Positions 1 to 9,030 of a DNA stretch of 64,000 bases are shown piece by piece. How positions within the stretch are numbered: the stretch's first letter is position 1; each line of letters starts with the position of its first letter. Position numbers and translations under genes: made by a program. Below the pieces are notes generated by a model. The model was not told the origin of the DNA. It saw only the letters and a program-made list of their open reading frames with translations, and did not search any database. The stretch is from Marinicella pacifica. Lineage in GTDB: Bacteria; Pseudomonadota; Gammaproteobacteria; Xanthomonadales; Marinicellaceae. The stretch is from positions 295,261 through 359,260 of the forward strand of contig NZ_BMEO01000003.1 of NCBI RefSeq assembly GCF_014636635.1, given 5' to 3'.

Positions 1-2
1 AA

Positions 3-1439
3 AATGGATTTGGCGAAACCGTGTTGTCACGAGAAAAAGCCAAACGTATGCTGGTTTGGGATCAGTTGCGCATGGCCATGGAGACCGACCAAATTGTGAT
101 TGGTCAAATCACCTCTAAAGTGCGTGGTGGTTTTACTGTTGAACTGAAAGACATTCGGGCGTTTTTGCCGGGTTCTTTGGTGGATGTGCGGCCGGTGCGT
201 GATCCGGGATATTTAGAAGGCAAAGACCTGGAATTCAAAGTCATCAAACTGGATCAAAAACGCAATAACGTGGTGGTTTCGCGACGTGCTGTGGTTGAAT
301 CTGAATATTCTGAAGATCGAGAGAAATTACTGGAGTCCTTGGAAGATGGCGCCATTGTTAAAGGTATCGTGAAGAACTTAACCGATTACGGTGCGTTCCT
401 GGACTTAGGCGGTATCGATGGCTTATTACACATTACTGACATGTCATGGAAGCGTGTTAACCATCCTTCTGAGGTGGTTGAGATTGGTCAGGAACTGGAA
501 GTTCGTGTATTAAAATTCGACAAAGAAAGTCAACGGGTTTCATTGGGCTTGAAACAACTGGGCGAAGATCCGTGGAAGGATTTGTCACGCCGTCATCCAG
601 TGGGGTCACGTCATTTTGGACGCGTCACCAACATCACCGATTACGGTTGTTTTGTTGAAATTGAAGACGGCATCGAAGGTTTGGTGCACGTGTCTGAAAT
701 TGACTGGACCAATAAGAACATCAACCCCGCCAAAGTGGTTCAGCCCGGTGATGAGGTTGAAGTCTGTATTCTTGATATTGAAGAAGGCAAACGCCGCATA
801 TCTCTGGGTATGAAGCAATGTAAACCCAATCCATGGGTTATTTTCTCTGAAAACGCGCAAAAAGGTGATGTGATTGAAGGTAAAATCAAATCCATTACTG
901 ACTTTGGTATTTTCATTGGTCTGGACGGTGGTATTGATGGTCTGGTTCATTTGTCTGACATTTCCTGGTCAGATGCCGGCGAACAAGCCATTCGTAACTA
1001 CAAAAAAGGCGATCTGGTGAAAGCCGTTGTGTTGGTCATTGACGCTGAAAGAGAGCGTGTTTCTCTGGGCATCAAACAGCTTGAGCAAGATCCGTTCGGT
1101 TCATTTGTGGCCAATAATCCCAAAGGCTCACTGGTGACCGGTGAAGTGATTGAAGTCGATGAAAAGCAGGCCATTTTAGAACTTGAAGACGGTGTTAACG
1201 GCATTTTGAAGGCCTTTGATGTATCCAAAGAGCGCACCAATGATGTCAGTGAAGTCTATGCGGTCGGCGATAAAGTGGAAGCCAAATTTGTTTCCATGGA
1301 TCGGCGCAAAAAAATGTTGGTCCTATCGGTTAAGGCCAAAGAAAATGATGAGCTGAAAGATGTTTTGGATGAGTACCAAAAAGGCGCATCAGGCACCACC
1401 AGTTTGGGTGATCTGTTAAAAGAAAAAATGGATGATTAA
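3..1439 (+). CDS. rpsA: 30S ribosomal protein S1, 5' end outside the window
   Basis: Ribosomal protein S1 binds mRNA on the small subunit and helps start translation of structured or weak-SD messages. The reading frame is open to the window edge and begins inside the protein: residues [14 protein letters not shown], before the first in-frame start codon, match the region that follows S1 domain 1, so roughly 80 N-terminal residues are missing. The rest shows successive S1 RNA-binding repeats, with recognisable cores [33 protein letters not shown] and [18 protein letters not shown], and ends with a short charged tail. The repeat order and the tail fit the six-domain gammaproteobacterial form. 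It is followed by a clear terminator and then ihfB, the usual rpsA-ihfB neighbourhood. The identification is secure; only the 5' end is unknown. Confidence 0.97.
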   Translation, partial: NGFGETVLSREKAKRMLVWDQLRMAMETDQIVIGQITSKVRGGFTVELKDIRAFLPGSLVDVRPVRDPGYLEGKDLEFKVIKLDQKRNNVVVSRRAVVESEYSEDREKLLESLEDGAIVKGIVKNLTDYGAFLDLGGIDGLLHITDMSWKRVNHPSEVVEIGQELEVRVLKFDKESQRVSLGLKQLGEDPWKDLSRRHPVGSRHFGRVTNITDYGCFVEIEDGIEGLVHVSEIDWTNKNINPAKVVQPGDEVEVCILDIEEGKRRISLGMKQCKPNPWVIFSENAQKGDVIEGKIKSITDFGIFIGLDGGIDGLVHLSDISWSDAGEQAIRNYKKGDLVKAVVLVIDAERERVSLGIKQLEQDPFGSFVANNPKGSLVTGEVIEVDEKQAILELEDGVNGILKAFDVSKERTNDVSEVYAVGDKVEAKFVSMDRRKKMLVLSVKAKENDELKDVLDEYQKGASGTTSLGDLLKEKMDD

Positions 1440-1460
1440 TTTGTTTTATTTCTAACCATT

Positions 1461-1489
1461 AAAAGGCGGCCATCAGGTCGCCTTTTTTT
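1461..1489 (+). terminator. Rho-independent terminator of rpsA
   Basis: A stem AAAGGCGGCC / GGTCGCCTTT with loop ATCA (one G-U pair) is followed by a run of seven T. It lies 20 bases after the rpsA stop codon and separates rpsA from ihfB. Confidence 0.85.
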
Positions 1490-1653
1490 GTCGATTATCA
1501 GATTTCAATCGGGTCTTCCTTTTTACGAATAAAAACCGACTGATATTTGTCACATGTTAAGGATTTGACGTCATGACACAACATTCTTGGCTTCTCTTTG
1601 CGGTAATCATCTGATATGTTTGATTTTTCACTGTTTATTTTTGTTTGTTTGGT

Positions 1654-1659
1654 TATAAT
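1654..1659 (+). promoter_or_regulatory. Candidate -10 box very close to the ihfB start
   Basis: A perfect TATAAT lies only nine bases before the ihfB ATG at 1669. Transcription from it would start at or within a few bases of the ATG, giving a leaderless or nearly leaderless mRNA. No good -35 hexamer is seen at 16-18 bases upstream, and no Shine-Dalgarno sequence precedes the ATG, which is consistent with this reading but does not prove it. Confidence 0.4.
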
Positions 1660-1668
1660 TATCGCACT

Positions 1669-1977
1669 ATGAAAGAATCCATAACCCGTTCAGAACTGAT
1701 TGAAATCCTGGCTGATAAGTTTGCCCAAAGCGAACTGTCTAAATCTGATGTAAGCCTTTCGGTAAAAGAGCTTATTCAATATATGAGCACGTCCATTTCT
1801 GAAGGTCGTCGCATTGAAATACGCGGTTTTGGCAGTTTTACCCTGCGTGAGCGAAAACCCCGCATGGGTCGCAATCCAAAAACCGGTGAGCCGGTACCAC
1901 TGGGTGCTAAATACGCACCCCACTTCAAACCCGGTAAAGACCTCAAAGAGCGGGTTAAAACCCAGGTGGGTCAATAA
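1669..1977 (+). CDS. ihfB: Integration host factor subunit beta
   Basis: IHF-beta pairs with IHF-alpha to bend DNA sharply at specific sites, acting in transcription, replication and recombination. The 102-residue product has the full HU/IHF fold: an N-terminal helical part ([16 protein letters not shown]), the [18 protein letters not shown] signature of the family and the DNA-inserting arm around [12 protein letters not shown]. An upstream TTG would add eight residues (MFGYNYRT), but the ATG at 1669 gives the normal family N terminus and is preferred. No ribosome binding site is visible; see the nearby TATAAT box. The gene follows rpsA as in many gammaproteobacteria. A second HU-type gene (hupB) is present at 48688; this one is IHF rather than HU by the [13 protein letters not shown] core and the position after rpsA. 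Confidence 0.93.
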   Translation: MKESITRSELIEILADKFAQSELSKSDVSLSVKELIQYMSTSISEGRRIEIRGFGSFTLRERKPRMGRNPKTGEPVPLGAKYAPHFKPGKDLKERVKTQVGQ

Positions 1978-1982
1978 GCCTG

Positions 1983-2699
1983 TCAGAACAGGTTTGTAGG
2001 AGGGGGTTGCTTTAAAATTCGGGCCGCCGCCTTTTTAAATTTCATTAAGCAAACCTCAGATCTATCGAAACGTTCATCAGCCAGCTGCCGGCGATAATTT
2101 TCTAAAACCTCAGTCATTCCTGCGGCCGCACAAACCCGGGCCGAACCTTGTAAATAATGTAATTGTTTATCCAGTTCCGACCACAACTTATTGTCGTGCA
2201 GTTGTTCGATTTTTTGCATTTCCTGCGGTAATTCTTTGATAAATAATGTGCGTAACTTTTCTACAATTTCCGTATCTCCGTGGGAAATGGCCAAAGCCTG
2301 TTTTTCATCAAACGGATTGTCATATTTTATCTTTTTTGGTCGTTTTATCGGTGTGTTTTGTATCAATTCTTTTAACACAGACTTATTTAATGGCTTGACC
2401 AAAGACCGGGTGAACTGAGGATGGGGTGTGCAATCAAGGGGTTCCGCTGAAACCGCCACTATAGGGGTTTTATTGTGATTCTGAAGTTGTTTTATGTTTT
2501 TCGCCGCCGTGATACCATCCATGGGTTGCATGCGTATGTCCATCAAAATTAAGTCAAAGTCTTGTTGCCGACATACCGACAGGGCACTGGCACCACTGTC
2601 AGCTTCAGTGACATGATGATGCCATTGGGTTAAAATGGTCTTTAAATAAAGACGATTAATGTGGTTATCATCAACCACCAATATGGCTAAATGTTCCAT
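1983..2699 (-). CDS. Orphan response-regulator receiver plus HPt phosphotransfer protein
   Basis: The 238-residue protein joins two phosphorelay modules and has no kinase or DNA-binding domain. Residues about 5-115 form a receiver: acidic pair DD at 10-11, phospho-acceptor Asp in LILMDIRMQPMDG near residue 53, Ser in VAVSAEP and Lys in LVKPL. Residues about 140-225 form an HPt helical bundle with the histidine motif HYLQGSARVCAA. The arrangement copies the C-terminal half of BarA-type hybrid sensor kinases, so it probably passes phosphate between a separate sensor and a response regulator. It could be a relic of a hybrid kinase, but the frame is intact, the active residues are kept and it has its own ATG. 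It ends only six bases from ihfB, tail to tail. Partner kinase unknown. Confidence 0.8.
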   Translation of the reverse strand: MEHLAILVVDDNHINRLYLKTILTQWHHHVTEADSGASALSVCRQQDFDLILMDIRMQPMDGITAAKNIKQLQNHNKTPIVAVSAEPLDCTPHPQFTRSLVKPLNKSVLKELIQNTPIKRPKKIKYDNPFDEKQALAISHGDTEIVEKLRTLFIKELPQEMQKIEQLHDNKLWSELDKQLHYLQGSARVCAAAGMTEVLENYRRQLADERFDRSEVCLMKFKKAAARILKQPPPTNLF

Positions 2700-2765
2700 G
2701 GTTACAACTCCCTGTGCTGTCCCGTATGTTGATAAGATTACCGATGAAAAGATGAAAAATCAAGC

Positions 2766-4727
2766 ATGTTAATGACCTTCAATTGCTGCACTTCATACAT
2801 TTTTAGGACTTTCGCCATGCTGGGATTGCTGTTGATTGCGGTTAATCTGGTGGCTGAAGAACCGCAATACAGGCTCAAGGGTCTGCAGCTTTTGCAGCAA
2901 CAATCAAGCACCATCCTCGACATCAAACAACTGTATATGGCACCGGATATACAAATAAATGACATCCGTTACCGCTGTCATCACACGGTTGATGTCTATC
3001 CGTTTCACCATTGCCAACAAGCCGACCTGCGCTTTCACTTGCAACAAAATCAACTGCAGTTATCGGGTCGGGTCGATTATGATGTCCTTAACAATGTGTT
3101 AAAAGTCAATGCTGTGGATCAGGACAAAACCATGGTTTTTAATTATGACAGTGCGCGGCAGCGACAACGGATTGAGCTGACTGATTGGCCCATTAAAAAA
3201 TGGCTGCCACCCTTATTGACTTCCATCAAAGATAATTTATCCGCTCAAGCCAACGGGGTGGTGGCTGTTGATTTGGATGATGGTGCGGTCAAAAGCCTCG
3301 AAGGTATTCAATTTTCCGGTTTGGACTATGAGCACAGTGATGATTTGATTGCCTTGGGATTGTCAGGACGCATTGATTTTGACTGGCTTAGCCGGCAACA
3401 AACGGTGTCAGCCAGGGTGCGAATCAATCAGGGTGAAGCTTTATTGAAACAGGTCTATGTGAATTTTTCTGAATTTCCATTGGTGTTGGATTTGAAAGTT
3501 GACAGCCGTGATTCTGATTATGTGATTCAATGGCAACTGGATAATGAAACCGCCTTTGAGGCCACGGGTGAAATGATACTGAGCGAGGATTTTAATATGG
3601 GTGATTGGCAGGGCCGCCTCGAGATTACAGACAGTACATTGTTTAACAAGCACATCACCAACAGTGTCCTGGAAATTTATGGTTTTAACAAAAATCAGGC
3701 TGCCGGTGGTTTTGAAGTAAACGCATCCGGACATGGACCACGGGTGGCGCACATGACCGCCGATTTTAAAGATTTTTCATTCACCAATCAAAAGCGAAAA
3801 CTGGCGATAGCCGGTTTGAATGGAAAAGTGGACTGGCAATGGCATCAGACCAGTCAACCGTCAAGCCTGTCCTGGCATTCACTGGTTTTATCAGGTTTAC
3901 CGATTCAGGCAGCGGATTTGAGGTTTAATATCAGTGAGGATGATTTGAGTTTATATGGTCGTCATGTGTTGCCTATTTTTGACGGGGCACTGGTGATTCA
4001 GCGGTTGACGGTGGATGGTTTTATGGCCGAAGAACCGGCTGCGGTTAAAATGGATGCTGAAATTGAACCGATTTCTTTGTTACCGATTTCACAGGCTTTA
4101 AACTGGCCGCAACTGGCCGGTCAAATCAGTGGACAATTACCCGGCATGGTTAAATCCGGTCATGTGATTGCATTTGACGGTACCCTGCATTTATCGGTTT
4201 TTGACGGTTCAATTCGTTTTCAGAATTTATCCATGGAGCGATTATTCGGCGTGGCGCCTGTGATTGCCGCGGATGTCGATATTAATCTGTTGGATTTAGC
4301 CCTGTTAACGCAGACCTATGATTTTGGTTTAATCACCGGTCGTTTGTCGGGTTTTATTGATCACCTGCGTATTACAAACTGGAAGGTAGATCGAATGGAC
4401 GCCACCGTTTACAGTGTTAAAACTGAAAACAGTGATCAGACCATCAGTCAAAAAGCAATTGAAAATATTTCAGCCATTGGCGGAATTAAAGGGGCCATAT
4501 CGCGGACTTTTTTACGTTTTTTTGAAGAATTCAAATACAAGAAAATCAAATTAAGCTGCAAACTCCATAATTCAGTGTGTCAAATTGGTGGTATTGATAA
4601 CCAGGATGGTCGGTTCACCATTGTCGAAGGCGGTGGCTTGCCGAAAATAAACATTGTCGGCTACGCCCGGCAAATTGCTTGGGACGTGTTTATCAGCCGC
4701 TTACTGAATGCCAGTTATGACTCATAG
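2766..4727 (+). CDS. YdbH-like AsmA-superfamily intermembrane lipid transport protein
   Basis: The 653-residue protein starts with a hydrophobic segment (MLGLLLIAVNLVA) that anchors or exports it, followed by a long beta-rich region without catalytic motifs. The C-terminal part (about 420-640), with LLTQTYDFGLITGRLSGFIDHLRI, KAIENISAIGG and a closing Cys-containing segment, resembles YdbH (dicarboxylate-transport-like domain), one of the bridge proteins that move phospholipids between inner and outer membranes in E. coli (YhdP, TamB, YdbH). It is shorter than E. coli YdbH (about 880 residues). The next gene encodes a DUF1318/YdbL-type lipoprotein, the expected partner, which supports the call. 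Start: ATG at 2766 or 2772; an ATG at 2817 with a possible TAGGA site is an alternative that would shorten the signal. Confidence 0.72.
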   Translation: MLMTFNCCTSYIFRTFAMLGLLLIAVNLVAEEPQYRLKGLQLLQQQSSTILDIKQLYMAPDIQINDIRYRCHHTVDVYPFHHCQQADLRFHLQQNQLQLSGRVDYDVLNNVLKVNAVDQDKTMVFNYDSARQRQRIELTDWPIKKWLPPLLTSIKDNLSAQANGVVAVDLDDGAVKSLEGIQFSGLDYEHSDDLIALGLSGRIDFDWLSRQQTVSARVRINQGEALLKQVYVNFSEFPLVLDLKVDSRDSDYVIQWQLDNETAFEATGEMILSEDFNMGDWQGRLEITDSTLFNKHITNSVLEIYGFNKNQAAGGFEVNASGHGPRVAHMTADFKDFSFTNQKRKLAIAGLNGKVDWQWHQTSQPSSLSWHSLVLSGLPIQAADLRFNISEDDLSLYGRHVLPIFDGALVIQRLTVDGFMAEEPAAVKMDAEIEPISLLPISQALNWPQLAGQISGQLPGMVKSGHVIAFDGTLHLSVFDGSIRFQNLSMERLFGVAPVIAADVDINLLDLALLTQTYDFGLITGRLSGFIDHLRITNWKVDRMDATVYSVKTENSDQTISQKAIENISAIGGIKGAISRTFLRFFEEFKYKKIKLSCKLHNSVCQIGGIDNQDGRFTIVEGGGLPKINIVGYARQIAWDVFISRLLNASYDS

Positions 4728-4765
4728 AACGTTGTTTAATTCAGCCCCGGTTAACACCCGTTCTC

Positions 4766-4771
4766 TATAAT
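4766..4771 (+). promoter_or_regulatory. Possible -10 box before the DUF1318 lipoprotein gene
   Basis: A perfect TATAAT lies 42 bases before the ATG at 4814, in the 86-base gap after the YdbH-like gene. I see no convincing -35 hexamer, so this is tentative; the gene may simply be read through from upstream. Confidence 0.25.
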
Positions 4772-4813
4772 TCGTGTTATTATTCTTTTTCCACAATTTT
4801 AATGAGGTGCAAC

Positions 4814-5428
4814 ATGAGTATTTTCAGTAAAACAGGCATATTATTGGGCAGTTTATTGGTGGCCGCTTGTGTCACCATCAATGTGTATTTTCCGGCGGCC
4901 GAAATGGAGTCAGCGGCTGAGAAAATTGTCCGCGATGTGCTTAAAGAAGAACAAAAAGACACCGACACACAAGATAATCCCCAGGGTCTGATCAGACAAT
5001 CACCGGATACTTCCTGGCTGGCATCACTTAATCCGTTGAATTTACTGATAGGCAGCGCACATGCGCAACCCAAGGCAGATATTACGCTGTCATCCCCGGC
5101 CATTGATGCCATCACGGCACGCATGAAACAGCGGGTGAATGATTATCTGCGTGATTATTTGAATAAAAATGTGGTGGGTTTTACCAATGACGGGTTGGTG
5201 GAAATTGTGAATATCGATCAGTTGGATTTAAAAGAACGACAAGCCGTGAAAAAAGTGGTGGCCGATGAAAACCGCGATCGCATCGCCTTGTACCGTGAAA
5301 TGGCGATTGCCAATGACCATCCAGAATGGGAAGATCAGGTGCGGCAGGCATTTGTTAAGCAATGGATTGCCCAGGCTGAATCAGGCTGGCTGTATCAGGA
5401 TAATTCCGGACGCTGGGTGAAAAAATAA
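4814..5428 (+). CDS. DUF1318 (YdbL-like) lipoprotein, possibly with a built-in YnbE-like segment
   Basis: A 204-residue lipoprotein: after a basic and hydrophobic leader the lipobox is LVAAC with the Cys near residue 18, followed by VTINVYFPAAE. The C-terminal half (about 110-204), with ENRDRIALYREMA and the ending WLYQDNSGRWVKK, matches DUF1318/YdbL. In E. coli the operon is ydbH-ynbE-ydbL: YnbE is a small outer-membrane lipoprotein with a short beta segment that continues the YdbH groove, and YdbL is its periplasmic helper. Here no separate ynbE is seen between the two genes; the lipidated N terminus followed by TINVYFPAAE could supply that function, a proposed fusion. The ATG at 4814 is chosen because GAGGTG stands 4 bases before it; an upstream ATG at 4802 would place this site inside the gene. 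Confidence 0.75.
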   Translation: MSIFSKTGILLGSLLVAACVTINVYFPAAEMESAAEKIVRDVLKEEQKDTDTQDNPQGLIRQSPDTSWLASLNPLNLLIGSAHAQPKADITLSSPAIDAITARMKQRVNDYLRDYLNKNVVGFTNDGLVEIVNIDQLDLKERQAVKKVVADENRDRIALYREMAIANDHPEWEDQVRQAFVKQWIAQAESGWLYQDNSGRWVKK

Positions 5429-5430
5429 AT

Positions 5431-6756
5431 ATGGCGAGAGGACGACAGCGGTTGCCCAAAGAACCGATTCAACTGACCATCACCGATTTAAGCCATGACG
5501 GACGGGGTATTGCTCGTCACAATGATAAAGTGGTGTTCGTGCAAAATGCGTTACCGGGAGAAACGGTTGTGGCGCAGTTAAACCGACGCACCCGCCATTT
5601 TGATGAGGCCACGGCTCAGTCGGTTGAAAAACCCTCGTCTGATCGGGTTGAACCTGCTTGTGAATTTTATGACCGTTGTAACGGCTGTACCATGATGCAC
5701 GTGAGTGATGAAAAGCAGATTGACTTTAAATTCAATACCTTAAAGTATAACCTTGATAAAATGGCTCACTTGCAACCGCTGCGTTGGTTGCCCCATTTAA
5801 GCGACCGTCACTGGCATTACCGCAGACGGGCGCGGTTAAGTGTCAAATGGGTGGCGGGTAAAGATAAAGTTCTGGTGGGGTTTCGTGAGAAGAACGGTCG
5901 TTTTGTGGCCGATATGGATGATTGTCTGGTGCTCGAAAAGCCTTTGGCTGATCTGATTAAGCCGTTGCAGGCATTGGTTTTGAAAATGTCCATCAGAACC
6001 CATATTCCACAAGTTGAATGTGCTTTGGGGGATCAACAGCCGGCTTTGATCTTACGTCACATGCGACCGCTGTCAGAGGCGGACATGGATTTATTGAAAG
6101 ATTTTGCAGATACCCATGGTGTTCAATTATTTTTGCAATCAAAAGGACCGGACACTGTCACAGCCATCGCACCTGAATATGCGCCTTTGATTTTTGAGTT
6201 GCCACATCACGCCTTGCGTTACGAATTTTTGCCGAATGATTTCATACAAGTCAATCAGGCCATGAATGAACAGATGATAGACCGGGTTTTATCGGTATTG
6301 GAATTAAACAATGAATCCAGGGTATTGGATTTATTTTGTGGTCTGGGTAATTTCACATTACCCATGGCGCGTTATTGTCAACAGGTGACAGGTGTCGAAG
6401 GTGATCAGCAACTGGTGGAGCGGGCGCGTCACAACGCCATTTTAAATGGCTTAAACCATGTTGCGTTTTACACCGCTGACTTGACTGAAGACCACAGCCA
6501 AAGTACCTGGCTTAAACAGGATTTCAGTCATGTTTTAATTGATCCGCCACGTAGCGGTGCCTGGGATATTTTGCCTTTGATTGCCAAAACAACAGCCAAA
6601 ACCCTGGTGTATGTTTCCTGTCATCCGGCGAGTTTGGCCAGAGACAGCGGGCGATTAGTGAATGATTTGGGTTTTACCATGGAATCTGCCGGTGTCATGG
6701 ACATGTTTCCACACACCTCGCACGTGGAATCCATGGCTGTTTTTACCCGGAAATAA
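5431..6756 (+). CDS. rlmD: 23S rRNA (uracil-1939-C5)-methyltransferase RlmD
   Basis: RlmD makes m5U1939 in 23S rRNA using S-adenosylmethionine and carries an Fe-S cluster. The 441-residue product (E. coli 433) has an N-terminal TRAM domain (LTITDLSHDGRGIARH), cluster cysteines in CEFYDRCNGC and later C162, the SAM site VLDLFCGLGNFTLP near 298-312, the substrate motif IDPPRSG near 361, and the catalytic Cys in YVSCHPASLARD near 394. The extra Fe-S cysteines separate it from RlmC and TrmA. The gene begins two bases after the DUF1318 lipoprotein stop codon and is followed two bases later by ampE, so these are one transcription unit. Confidence 0.94.
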   Translation: MARGRQRLPKEPIQLTITDLSHDGRGIARHNDKVVFVQNALPGETVVAQLNRRTRHFDEATAQSVEKPSSDRVEPACEFYDRCNGCTMMHVSDEKQIDFKFNTLKYNLDKMAHLQPLRWLPHLSDRHWHYRRRARLSVKWVAGKDKVLVGFREKNGRFVADMDDCLVLEKPLADLIKPLQALVLKMSIRTHIPQVECALGDQQPALILRHMRPLSEADMDLLKDFADTHGVQLFLQSKGPDTVTAIAPEYAPLIFELPHHALRYEFLPNDFIQVNQAMNEQMIDRVLSVLELNNESRVLDLFCGLGNFTLPMARYCQQVTGVEGDQQLVERARHNAILNGLNHVAFYTADLTEDHSQSTWLKQDFSHVLIDPPRSGAWDILPLIAKTTAKTLVYVSCHPASLARDSGRLVNDLGFTMESAGVMDMFPHTSHVESMAVFTRK

Positions 6757-6758
6757 GT

Positions 6759-7550
6759 ATGAATTTGTTGGCGATATTGATTGCTTTTGGTGTTTTTCAC
6801 TGGCTGGGTAAGCCGAAAATTTTACAGTCTTTTGGCTGGTGGTCAGCGATGCTTAATTTTACTCAAAAACAATCATGGCTCAAACCCGACTGGCTGAAAG
6901 CCTTTGTTTTACTGATGTTGCCGGTGTTGATGGTGGCTATTATTTCACATTTTCTGCAACAGCGGCACGATCATCAGTTGTGGTATTTGATACTCAATTG
7001 TGTGGTTTTGTATTATTGTCTCGGCCCCCAACAACTGGAGATTGATGCCAAAAAAATGCTGACCGCTGAAGAAAGTGAATCTGATGATATGCAATGGTTG
7101 GTGGTTAAACTGACGGATGAAGCCATACGGCGTTGGTTTTTGATTATCTTCTGGTTTGTTGTGCTGGGTGCAGCGGGGGCTATGTTAAGTCGTTTAACGA
7201 TACACAGCCAACAGCATAAGAACTTCACAGATGCCGGCTTGTCAAAAGCACTTTATGCTTTATTGTCTTATCCGGTGATCTGGCTGATGACGCTGTCATT
7301 ACTGGTGGCCAGTGACTTTGACCGCATATGGCGCCACTGCAAGCGTTATTTAAAACGTCAGAATTGGTATTGGCAACACCGTTCCCTGCTTTATGAAGCC
7401 ATGGACTTTGCGGTCGAGAATTGTGAAATTGAGGATTATCAGTCTGATAATCCGCAAACAGTCCGAAACACCACCTTATCGGTGCTTAAACGCATGTTAA
7501 TGGTGTGGTTGGTGTTGGTGGCATTTATTGTGATATTTACCATAGGATAG
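6759..7550 (+). CDS. ampE: AmpE-like inner membrane protein
   Basis: A 263-residue membrane protein of the AmpE/CobD-like family. Four hydrophobic segments are visible: near 1-15, 48-65, 130-155 and 240-263. Family features are the LGPQQLEIDAKKML motif after the second segment and the EAIRRWFLIIFWFVVLG stretch, which match AmpE proteins (E. coli 284 residues). AmpE was described as a signalling modulator of AmpC beta-lactamase induction together with the amidase AmpD, but its biochemical role is unsettled. Here no ampD or ampC is near; the gene is tightly coupled to rlmD (2-base gap) and to the DUF4124 gene (4-base gap). The family call is fairly firm; the physiological role is not. Confidence 0.75.
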   Translation: MNLLAILIAFGVFHWLGKPKILQSFGWWSAMLNFTQKQSWLKPDWLKAFVLLMLPVLMVAIISHFLQQRHDHQLWYLILNCVVLYYCLGPQQLEIDAKKMLTAEESESDDMQWLVVKLTDEAIRRWFLIIFWFVVLGAAGAMLSRLTIHSQQHKNFTDAGLSKALYALLSYPVIWLMTLSLLVASDFDRIWRHCKRYLKRQNWYWQHRSLLYEAMDFAVENCEIEDYQSDNPQTVRNTTLSVLKRMLMVWLVLVAFIVIFTIG

Positions 7551-7554
7551 CGAA

Positions 7555-8250
7555 ATGAATTATTTGAATACCCGAATTTTATGTTTAGTCTTATTAATTA
7601 TTTTTCACGGCGCATTATCTGCCAAATTATACAAATGGGTGGATGAAGACGGTAAGGTTCATTACAGCGACAAGGTGCCGCCTGAATACAATGATCAGGC
7701 CCGTCAGGAATTGAATCAAGCCGGCGTGGTCAAGGATTCAGTGGACAGGGCACTGACTGAAGAAGAAAAAAAACAAAAAGCCGAAGCGCTGGCGCGGCAA
7801 AAACGGGAAGCTGAACAACTGGCAATGTTAAAAAAACAACAACAAGCCGAACGCAACAAATTGCTTAAATCTTATAGCAATGCCGATCAGATTACCCGCC
7901 TCAAACGTGAACGCATCGAGGCCCTTGAGCGCAACATCGAATTGGCTGAAGAAAACCTGATTATACAAAAACGCAATTTAGAAGACCTGCTTAAACGTGC
8001 GGCGGACAAAGAACGCAGTGGCGGAATGGTTTCAGAAGCCTTCACCACTCAAATTGAAAAAAGCCGCGAACAAATTAAAAATCAACAGCAGTTTATCGTC
8101 GACAAAACCCATGAAATTAAAGAAACCGAAGATAAATACAATGACGAACTGGCCAAATATCTGTATTACAGCGGTCAAACCAAAAGCATAGAGCCGATTG
8201 AAAATAATCCACAGACGGATCCGGCTAACACAAATCAAGAGCCACATTAA
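7555..8250 (+). CDS. DUF4124-domain secreted coiled-coil protein
   Basis: A 231-residue protein with a signal peptide (cleavage expected near residue 22, ALSA), followed at once by a DUF4124 domain: KLYKWVDEDGKVHYSDKVPP. This domain is common in gammaproteobacterial envelope proteins and has no assigned biochemical role. The region from about 65 to 215 is rich in Glu, Lys, Gln and Arg with heptad-like spacing and should form a long coiled coil. It is the last gene of the YdbH-to-DUF4124 run and is followed by a terminator. The function cannot be read from sequence; a structural or scaffolding role in the periplasm is the most that can be suggested. Confidence 0.75.
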   Translation: MNYLNTRILCLVLLIIFHGALSAKLYKWVDEDGKVHYSDKVPPEYNDQARQELNQAGVVKDSVDRALTEEEKKQKAEALARQKREAEQLAMLKKQQQAERNKLLKSYSNADQITRLKRERIEALERNIELAEENLIIQKRNLEDLLKRAADKERSGGMVSEAFTTQIEKSREQIKNQQQFIVDKTHEIKETEDKYNDELAKYLYYSGQTKSIEPIENNPQTDPANTNQEPH

Positions 8251-8277
8251 GCGTCCGTTAATTAATAACGACCACGG

Positions 8278-8304
8278 CCGGGTGATTTTTTCACCCGGTT
8301 TTCA
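8278..8304 (+). terminator. Terminator after the DUF4124 gene
   Basis: Perfect 8-bp stem CCGGGTGA / TCACCCGG with an all-T loop, followed by TTTTC. It closes the transcription unit before the transposase remnant. Confidence 0.75.
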
Positions 8305-8417
8305 CGTGTTCCATCTAAAATAAAGATTCCCTGAATTCGGATAATAAGTGCAATTTCCTGAGAAGGTCGGTTAACTGATATAGTTACTGATTTTTCTCAT
8401 CAAAAGGAAAATGCAAT

Positions 8418-8900
8418 ATGAGCTATAAACAGTTAACCGAATTAGAACGATATCAGATTTACAGACTAAAGAAAATGGGTTTTAAGCAAAAGATTATAGC
8501 CAAAGAGCTTGGCCGATCACCTTCGACTATTTCTCGTGAGATATCCCGCAATACTGGCAAAAAGAATTACCGGCCGAAGCAAGCCCAACGAATGACTGAA
8601 AACCGTCGTAAGAACGCCCATAAAGCCATTAAAATAACAGAGCAAGTTAAACATTGGATTATCACACTTCTATATCATGACTTGAGCCCGGAACAAATCA
8701 CCATTTATCTTAAAAAGAACAACGGTGTCTCATTGCATCATGAAACGATATACCAGCTTATTTATGCTGACAAGAAAGCAGGCGGTACTTTATATAAGCA
8801 ATTAAGGGTTGCCAGTAAACACACAAGCACAAATACCGTAAAACCTCGGGCAGACAAGAACGGATATGGCATAGAATCCCCTTTTTTTAAATGTTTATAA
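8418..8900 (+). pseudogene. IS30-family transposase, N-terminal remnant
   Basis: The 160-residue frame begins with the IS30-type helix-turn-helix: YKQLTELERYQIYRLKKMG, then IAKELGRSPSTISREISRN and RPKQAQRMTENRRK. A second recognisable block is LSPEQITIYLKKN with HHETIYQLIYADKKAGG. Full IS30 transposases are over 300 residues and continue into the GDWEGDT block that starts the DDE catalytic domain. Here the similarity ends near residue 145 and the frame runs into unrelated residues (GIESPFFKCL) and a stop. The catalytic domain is absent and no matching right inverted repeat is seen before gcdH at 9031, so this is a deleted, inactive copy. The ATG has a plausible AAGGAAAA site upstream. The left end lies probably between about 8325 and 8400, but I cannot fix it. 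Confidence 0.8.
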
Positions 8901-9030
8901 TCGCATAATCCTAAAAACAATACCACAAAAAACCCGGCCTGATTGATATTTTGCTTTTAAGAGACTTTAAGCTGTCACTCTTACCACGGCTCAAGTAAAA
9001 TGTTGTCTTTTTTAAAATATAAGGTCAGAC

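Noticed and set aside
616..1240. Frames on both strands inside rpsA
   Set aside because: They are shadows of the conserved S1 frame and have no start signals or recognisable content. The same holds for other frames nested in clear genes, for example 13541-14014 minus and 57506-58009 plus.
8418..8900. Active IS30 insertion sequence
   Set aside because: The catalytic domain is missing and no right inverted repeat could be found.
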